Shown piece after piece: positions 50,319-54,432 of a stretch of 54,432 nt of DNA (the stretch's first letter is position 1; each line of letters opens with the position of its first letter). The DNA comes from an uncultured Spirochaetales bacterium (lineage in GTDB: Bacteria; Spirochaetota; Spirochaetia; Sphaerochaetales; Sphaerochaetaceae), in contig CAKQRI010000007.1 in NCBI GenBank assembly GCA_934271365.1, forward strand, positions 1 through 54,432, in the 5' to 3' direction. The notes below the pieces were generated by a model that saw only the letters and a program-made list of their open reading frames with translations, was not told where the DNA came from and did not search any database. The position numbers and the translations under genes were made by a program.

Positions 50319-51638
50319 ATGAAAAAAACAAAAACAATCGTAGTAATGCTTGTCATGCTTCTCGCTTCAGCTTCTCTTTTCGCTATGGGTGCAAGAGAAC
50401 AGGGACCAGATGAAACTTTAATCAAAGTTGAATCTGTCATCAAAGACGGTGATCATTTAGATATTATCGGCTTTAATGAATACAGCCAGGAAGTGCTTTA
50501 CCATACAACTGATGATACATCATCACGCTTCAGCATCGATGATTTCTGCAAAGACGACTATCTCCTCATCAAAGACACAGGAATAATGACAATGTCTATC
50601 CCTGCTCAGCTGACAGCAACTGAGATCAGACGTGTCACATTCGCTGTAAATGTAGGACTCGTTGGCTCAAGAATTGAATCTCCTGCACCAGCTACCGCAG
50701 TAGCAACAGAAGAAGAACCAGCTGCTTCCATTGATTCAAATGTGCTTGTTGGCTCATTCAACGCAGATGACATGATTGAAAGATTCAACTACTCATACGG
50801 CTATCTCACAATGAAGAGCCTTTACAGCCAGAACATCACACCTAATGCATCTTACTTTGCAAGAGGTGCAGTTGATGCAGCTGAATCACTCGAGCCAATG
50901 TATGACCTCAATAATCTCAATACATATATCGATGCATATGTTAATGAATACTATAATGCAGGAATCACAACTGAACCTGGTGACATAGTTGAGACAAAGG
51001 ATGAGCTTCTTACTCTTGAAGCTACAGAGGATACAGTCAAGAGATTCTCTTATGCATATGGCTACTACACAACATTTGAGCTACTTTATTCAGGTATTGA
51101 TATTGTAGGCGATGTATATGCTAATGGCCTTCTTGATGCTGCTTATGGTGCACCTTCACTCTATACAGAGGAACAGATGCAGTCAAACATCGAGGTATAT
51201 GCACAGTATCTTGAAGATAACTACAACAAATATATTGAGCAGATCGCAAGTGAGAATCTTGCAGAAGCTGAAGCATTCCTCAATGACAACAAGGCAAGGG
51301 AGGGAGTTGTTGAACTTCCTTCAGGTGTTCAGCTTGAAGTAACATTCAGTGATGCTACCGGAGATGCAAAGCCTACAGATAAGGATACAGTAATCGTTGA
51401 CTACACACTCCGTCTCCTTGATGGTACTATCGTTGACCAGGGTGAAGCTGTAGAATTTCCTCTAACATCTCTCATTCCGGGATTTGTAGATGCAGTTATC
51501 AATATGAACATCGGTGATAGTGCAACAGCATATATCCCACCAGAGCTTGGATATGGTGAGAATGGTGCTAGCACAATCGAGCCTAATACCCTTCTTATCT
51601 TCGATATCTCTCTTAAGGGAATCAAAGATGCAGAGTAA
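50319..51638 (+). CDS. Secreted FKBP-type peptidyl-prolyl isomerase with duplicated N-terminal domain
   Basis: A 439-residue exported protein. The signal peptide runs through SASLFAMGAREQ, without a lipobox Cys. Residues about 30-115 have no recognised domain. Two related FKBP-N/Mip-type helical segments follow: FNADDMIERFNYSYGYLTMK and EDTVKRFSYAYGYYTTFELL, each with a SYxYGY core and a GAVDAAE/GLLDAAY turn. The C-terminal FKBP domain has KDTVIVDYTLRLLDGTIVDQ, VEFPLTSLIPGFVDAVINMN and ATAYIPPELGYGENG. It folds proline-containing envelope proteins. Terminator follows. Confidence 0.88.
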   Translation: MKKTKTIVVMLVMLLASASLFAMGAREQGPDETLIKVESVIKDGDHLDIIGFNEYSQEVLYHTTDDTSSRFSIDDFCKDDYLLIKDTGIMTMSIPAQLTATEIRRVTFAVNVGLVGSRIESPAPATAVATEEEPAASIDSNVLVGSFNADDMIERFNYSYGYLTMKSLYSQNITPNASYFARGAVDAAESLEPMYDLNNLNTYIDAYVNEYYNAGITTEPGDIVETKDELLTLEATEDTVKRFSYAYGYYTTFELLYSGIDIVGDVYANGLLDAAYGAPSLYTEEQMQSNIEVYAQYLEDNYNKYIEQIASENLAEAEAFLNDNKAREGVVELPSGVQLEVTFSDATGDAKPTDKDTVIVDYTLRLLDGTIVDQGEAVEFPLTSLIPGFVDAVINMNIGDSATAYIPPELGYGENGASTIEPNTLLIFDISLKGIKDAE

Positions 51639-51655
51639 TTGATGCAGAAATGAAG

Positions 51656-51678
51656 AAAGCTCCTAGGGGAGCTTTTTT
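51656..51678 (+). terminator. Rho-independent terminator of the FKBP gene
   Basis: AAAGCTCC, TAGG loop, GGAGCTTT followed by TTT. The expected -35 of the next gene overlaps the T run. Confidence 0.85.
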
Positions 51679-51708
51679 CATGTACTTTTTCACGCTATAC
51701 TCAGAGAG

Positions 51709-52422
51709 ATGAGAACAGTTAAAGAAAATCTTACAGAAAAAAATATAGAGGAAATCTTAGGTAGGCTTTCTGATGATGCCATGTTTTCTGATGGAACCAA
51801 TATTCTTTCTGCATCAGAGATTGATTTAAGCAATATATCAGAATTGCTGATCAGCACTGATAATAAATCCATCACAGTAAAAAAAGAGAATAACTCATAT
51901 AGATATGAAGAAGAAGCTGATGATGAGGATTCTGATGTCGAATATGCTTACTCTCCATATGCTGATGGAGATAAAGATCCATCTAAGAGTTTCTGCGATA
52001 TAACACCAGAAGGAGCAAAGCTTGAGGAACTGCTCAATATAACAATAGGAGATATTCTTTATCTAAAAAGAGAAGATCTGATCAGCAGGTTCAATGCTAA
52101 TGCTGAAGATGATGGCTCTGTCATTATGCAGCGAGTTCCATCTGTAATATTTGAAGCAATGGATATAACTAGAGTCGAATACAGCACGCAAGGGCGGATA
52201 AGCCTTGCAGAAATACTCATGATACTGAAAAAGAATCTCTCAGCTGCTGACAGATTCTCTATACTCTCAATAATAAGCACAGCTGTTACAGATACACTTG
52301 AGATGCCTGGAGACTTCACAGACGATTCCTATATCTGGAATACAGATCATTTTGAAATTAAAGCTTCAATAAAGACAATAAAAGAGAGAGAGTTTGCGGC
52401 TCTCTCTTTCATGCGCAGATAA
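51709..52422 (+). CDS. Hypothetical acidic protein
   Basis: A 237-residue protein not recognised. It begins MRTVKENLTEKNIEEILGRL and has an acidic low-complexity part (EEEADDEDSDVEYAYSPYAD). The second half (KLEELLNITIGDILYLKRED and ISLAEILMILKKNLSAADRF) looks like folded alpha-helical domain. TATACT lies 7 bases before the ATG (GAGAG could also act as weak ribosome binding site). The 3' end carries a 10-bp inverted repeat (52381-52409) within the coding region, and only 4 bases separate it from the convergent gene. Confidence 0.7.
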   Translation: MRTVKENLTEKNIEEILGRLSDDAMFSDGTNILSASEIDLSNISELLISTDNKSITVKKENNSYRYEEEADDEDSDVEYAYSPYADGDKDPSKSFCDITPEGAKLEELLNITIGDILYLKREDLISRFNANAEDDGSVIMQRVPSVIFEAMDITRVEYSTQGRISLAEILMILKKNLSAADRFSILSIISTAVTDTLEMPGDFTDDSYIWNTDHFEIKASIKTIKEREFAALSFMRR

Positions 52423-52426
52423 AAAC

Positions 52427-52801
52427 CTATAAGAAGAACCTTACAGCCTTGAATGCCTGAGGAGTGGAATACATCACTCCTCTTTTTACATCCATTTTCC
52501 CCTCATAGATAAGGAATCTTCCAGGGGCCATACGGAATACAGAACCATCTGTGCTTATTATCTCCTCACCTTCCAGGCAGATTTCAAGGACCATGCCCTC
52601 TGTTTTCGGTGCTGTAAATCCAGCACTTGACGAAACAAATGTATCTATAATGTACTTTTTACCGTCTTTTCCACCTGTGCTGTACTCACCAGGTCCCTCA
52701 TCATAAGGTCTAGAATGATCGAGAACATCTATAACAGACAAGAAGTCCGGTATAATCTTCTCATAGCTCTCAAGCTCATCAAGAGTATCAAAGACTAGCA
52801 T
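52427..52801 (-). CDS. YhcH/YjgK/YiaL-like protein
   Basis: A 124-residue protein with DUF386/YhcH-like content. YEKIIPDFLSVIDVLDHSRP, KKYIIDTFVSSSAGFTAPKT and LEICLEGEEIISTDGSVFRM match the YhcH order of strands, but the protein is about 25 residues shorter than family average. FRMAPGRFLIYEGKMDVKRG replaces the usual FFPxDxHxP segment, so the metal His may be missing. YhcH family members act on sialic acid or other sugars. ATG overlaps the kinase-like gene stop by 1 base. Assignment is moderate. Confidence 0.6.
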   Translation of the reverse strand: MLVFDTLDELESYEKIIPDFLSVIDVLDHSRPYDEGPGEYSTGGKDGKKYIIDTFVSSSAGFTAPKTEGMVLEICLEGEEIISTDGSVFRMAPGRFLIYEGKMDVKRGVMYSTPQAFKAVRFFL

Positions 52802-53448
52802 CAGATAGTCTCTCCGAGTCTCTCGATATGAGCATTACGCATCTCTGCGAATTTGATAAAGGTATCAACACACCCTTCAATGCCTATCTTTGCAGAATCA
52901 AGGGATAGATCATAAGTACGGCACATACCCCATTTCTCATCACTGTAGTAGTTATAGAAATTTGCCCTTGTCTTATCATTCTTCAGGCAGACATCCTTAG
53001 CTTTATCAGGATCTGTATCACCATATTCAATCACTCTCTTAACACGGGCATCTATAGGAGCATGAATAAATGCAGAAATCACATTGTGATTATCTCTCAG
53101 AATATAGTCAGCACAGCGGCCGATTATTACACAGCTCCCCTGCTCTGCAACCTTTCTGATTGTATTTGAAAGGATAAGAAACAGCTGGTCATTCAATGGC
53201 ATTTCCTTAAAGCCTATAGCACCTGAAGCAATTGGATAATTACCCATAACCAGAGAATAAAGCAGAGAGGATGTTGGCTTCTCATCTGCATTGTGGAATA
53301 AAGCTTCTGAGTATCCACTATCTTTAGCTGCAAGCGCAAGAAGCTCCTTATCATAGAATGGAATGTTCAATCTTTCAGAAAGCATCTTACCAACTTTTCT
53401 TCCTCCTGAACCGAACTGTCTTCCTATTGTATAAATTGTATTACCCAT
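52801..53448 (-). CDS. Cytidylate kinase-like family protein
   Basis: A 215-residue P-loop protein. TIGRQFGSGGRKVGKMLSER is a GxxGSGG-type P-loop, LNIPFYDKELLALAAKDSGY the NMP region, and GSCVIIGRCADYILRDNHNV the GRxAD motif of Cytidylate_kin2. The lid region is VKRVIEYGDTDPDKAKDVCL. NADK-type bindings are not seen. Function in this family is not known (many are near transcriptional regulators). GGAGG precedes ATG 53448. Confidence 0.85.
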   Translation of the reverse strand: MGNTIYTIGRQFGSGGRKVGKMLSERLNIPFYDKELLALAAKDSGYSEALFHNADEKPTSSLLYSLVMGNYPIASGAIGFKEMPLNDQLFLILSNTIRKVAEQGSCVIIGRCADYILRDNHNVISAFIHAPIDARVKRVIEYGDTDPDKAKDVCLKNDKTRANFYNYYSDEKWGMCRTYDLSLDSAKIGIEGCVDTFIKFAEMRNAHIERLGETI

Positions 53449-53532
53449 ATCGAGCCTCCTGTTTTTATTTTAAAACAATCTATCTTTAAAATCATAGGCT
53501 TTTTGATAAAAAACCGAAAACTGTAATAAAAA

Positions 53533-53805
53533 TCAGATTGAAACTTCAAAATCCTCTTCTATAACCATATGATATAGAATATCAATCTGAGTTGATACAG
53601 GAATATCGTATAAAGCATCTAGTCTCATAAGCTCATACATAAGCTCACTAAACGCAGAATCTTTTCCGTCCCCTTCTCTTACCGTCTTGCTGAAAAGGAC
53701 TTTATTATATGATGATGACAAGAGAAAAAGAGAATATACAACATCAACATTTCTCCTATCTACAGATAGATATAAGCTAACTCTTTCTTTTCCTGCTTCC
53801 AACAT
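53533..53805 (-). CDS. Hypothetical protein
   Basis: A 90-residue protein of unknown function. It begins MLEAGKERVSLYLSVDRRNV and ends MVIEEDFEVSI; middle LLSSSYNKVLFSKTVREGDG is basic. No motif recognised. The start is preceded by GGAGGAGAATG-type text (GGAGG 5 bases upstream), supporting expression. Composition and codon use resemble its neighbours. Confidence 0.6.
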   Translation of the reverse strand: MLEAGKERVSLYLSVDRRNVDVVYSLFLLSSSYNKVLFSKTVREGDGKDSAFSELMYELMRLDALYDIPVSTQIDILYHMVIEEDFEVSI

Positions 53806-53883
53806 TCTCCTCCATCATTAAGATAATCAAATAAAACATGACTAGAAGAAAGCAGAAGCGAAATACATGCAATCTACAAAAAA

Positions 53884-54282
53884 GGGGGTGTTGCAAAAGT
53901 CCTATTGGAAAAGGATAAGCAAACACCCTCTTTCTCATTTATGGCATTTTTTATGCTTATGGGAATTTCTGGCTAATTCATTGGGCTGCTTTTTCCTCTT
54001 TCTCTCAGCACTGTTCTTCAATCTTTTTGCTGAAGGCTTTCTGAATTCACCATTTTTAGTACCTTCGGGCATTTTCCAATATGAGAATTTCGCCTTGCTT
54101 TCGATGAACCTCATGTATTTTCTCAGATTGTAGCCCAGACAGCTGAGCATCATCTCTGTATCTACCTTATCCAGGCTTGTCCGTCTGGATCGGTCATAAG
54201 ACATGTTGCTCTTCAATGAGCCAAAAGCCCCTTCTGCCTGGCAGCTTCTATTGACCCTGATCTCAATTCCTTCCGGTGTTAG
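53884..54282 (-). mobile_element. IS1182-type transposase remnant with terminal repeat
   Basis: The frame from about 54282 to stop 53935 encodes LTPEGIEIRVNRSCQAEGAF and LKSNMSYDRSRRTSLDKVDT, ending in a Lys-rich tail. R-x-x-RS-x-QxEGAFG-x-LK is the C-terminal signature of IS1182/DDE_Tnp_1 transposases, including the final catalytic Glu in QxEG. Everything N-terminal is missing. At 53884-53901 GGGGGTGTTGCAAAAGTC resembles an IS1182 end and also forms a hairpin with GAGGGTGTTTGC (minus strand). It is not active as shown. Confidence 0.75.
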
Positions 54283-54432
54283 AGTCGGAAGAAAAAAGCC
54301 ATAGAAAGCCGGGAGAAAACAACCAAAATTAGTCGAATAGAAATAACCAAAATATTAAAGATAAGGCATAAATTCCCTAATATTGAATTCAATATCGTTA
54401 ATCCAAGTATAGGAGAAAAATATGCCTACAAT
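54277..54432 (+). mobile_element. Probable left end of a second IS (IS21-like) inserted into the transposase
   Basis: The transposase homology stops at about 54282, just where the plus strand reads TGTTAGAGTCGG (54277-); IS21 elements begin with TGT. AACCAAAAT occurs twice, 24 bases apart (54321-54329 and 54345-54353), like the terminal multiple repeats of IS21 elements. AGGAG then precedes an ATG at 54422 whose first codons read MPT, the usual opening for some IstA proteins. Only four codons are inside the window. Family assignment is inference. Confidence 0.4.
54422..54432 (+). CDS. Start of an unidentified gene (partial)
   Basis: ATG CCT ACA AT with AGGAGAAAAAT upstream; only 11 bases are present. 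Possibly the transposase istA of the element starting near 54277. Confidence 0.4.

Noticed and set aside
52381..52409. 10-bp inverted repeat as a terminator
   Set aside because: It is inside the coding region and no T run follows on the plus strand; possibly only a codon coincidence.
53867..54133. Plus-strand ORF over the transposase remnant
   Set aside because: It is antisense to clear transposase sequence and lacks a ribosome binding site.
1..54432. CRISPR arrays, prophage genes, rRNA, known defence systems
   Set aside because: No regularly spaced repeats, no phage structural genes, no rRNA and no recognised defence nucleases were found by reading.

Overview
The window reads as ordinary, gene-dense chromosome from a spirochaete, probably a host-associated member of the Treponema/Sphaerochaeta side of the phylum. 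Evidence is indirect: low GC, a pyrophosphate-type phosphofructokinase as the only phosphofructokinase seen, a 29-residue COX24/bS22-like basic protein, YicC with an archaeal-type cytidylate kinase and a short RNA polymerase omega in one operon, and DUF1566 lipoproteins with Cys-rich repeats. No 16S gene is present, so the genus is not fixed.

Layout. 1-1575 (minus): ssb and rpsF, with an AraC-type regulator upstream. 1662-5503 (plus): MATE exporter, short TatD nuclease, TcdA-like E1 enzyme, and a lipoprotein ending at a bidirectional terminator. 5558-7989 (minus): the bS22-like mini-gene and metG. 8085-11577 (plus): hflK-hflC, an acetyltransferase and a fumarylacetoacetase-family hydrolase, then tRNA-Met. 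11.75-12.78 kb is a decayed accessory patch. 12.78-17.2 kb (minus): a small secreted barrel-like protein, a two-dehydrogenase operon, a phosphohexomutase and tRNA-Leu. 17.4-20.2 kb (plus): two membrane proteins plus an M20 peptidase. 20.2-28.9 kb: asnA/mscL divergent pair, DUF2207/LemA, DJ-1/DAHP synthase, an acyl-CoA synthetase with a disrupted 5' end, a YycJ-type MBL enzyme and a Cys-less ArsC-like protein. 29-36.3 kb: asnS, a pseudo-receiver regulator, YaiI, PPi-PFK, an acyltransferase, YhbY and a second acyl-CoA synthetase. 36.4-41.3 kb (plus): folC, NFACT/RqcH-like, MEMO-like and a membrane protein of unknown function. 41.3-44.4 kb (minus): zinc ribbon, hypothetical, yicC, cytidylate kinase, rpoZ, miaA. 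44.5-46.4 kb: a large lipoprotein interrupted by one in-frame TGA. 46.6-53.8 kb: methyltransferase, potABC, an FKBP isomerase with duplicated N-terminal domains, and small genes. 53.9 kb to the end: an IS1182-type transposase remnant that appears to be interrupted by a second element.

Most of the window is housekeeping: tRNA charging (metG, asnS), tRNA and ribosome maintenance (miaA, tcdA, yhbY, rpsF, NFACT, two tRNAs), RNA turnover (yicC), membrane proteolysis control (hflKC), fatty acid activation and polyamine import. The most unusual signals concern gene starts and reading frames. There is a Cys-to-TGA change in a repeated CxxC motif of a lipoprotein. A dehydrogenase appears to start at ATT. 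Homopolymer frameshifts affect an acyl-CoA synthetase (A6) and a winged-helix gene (T7). Several genes have a -10 box 6-9 bases before an ATG with no ribosome binding site, which points to leaderless mRNAs. No CRISPR array, prophage or recognised defence island was found.
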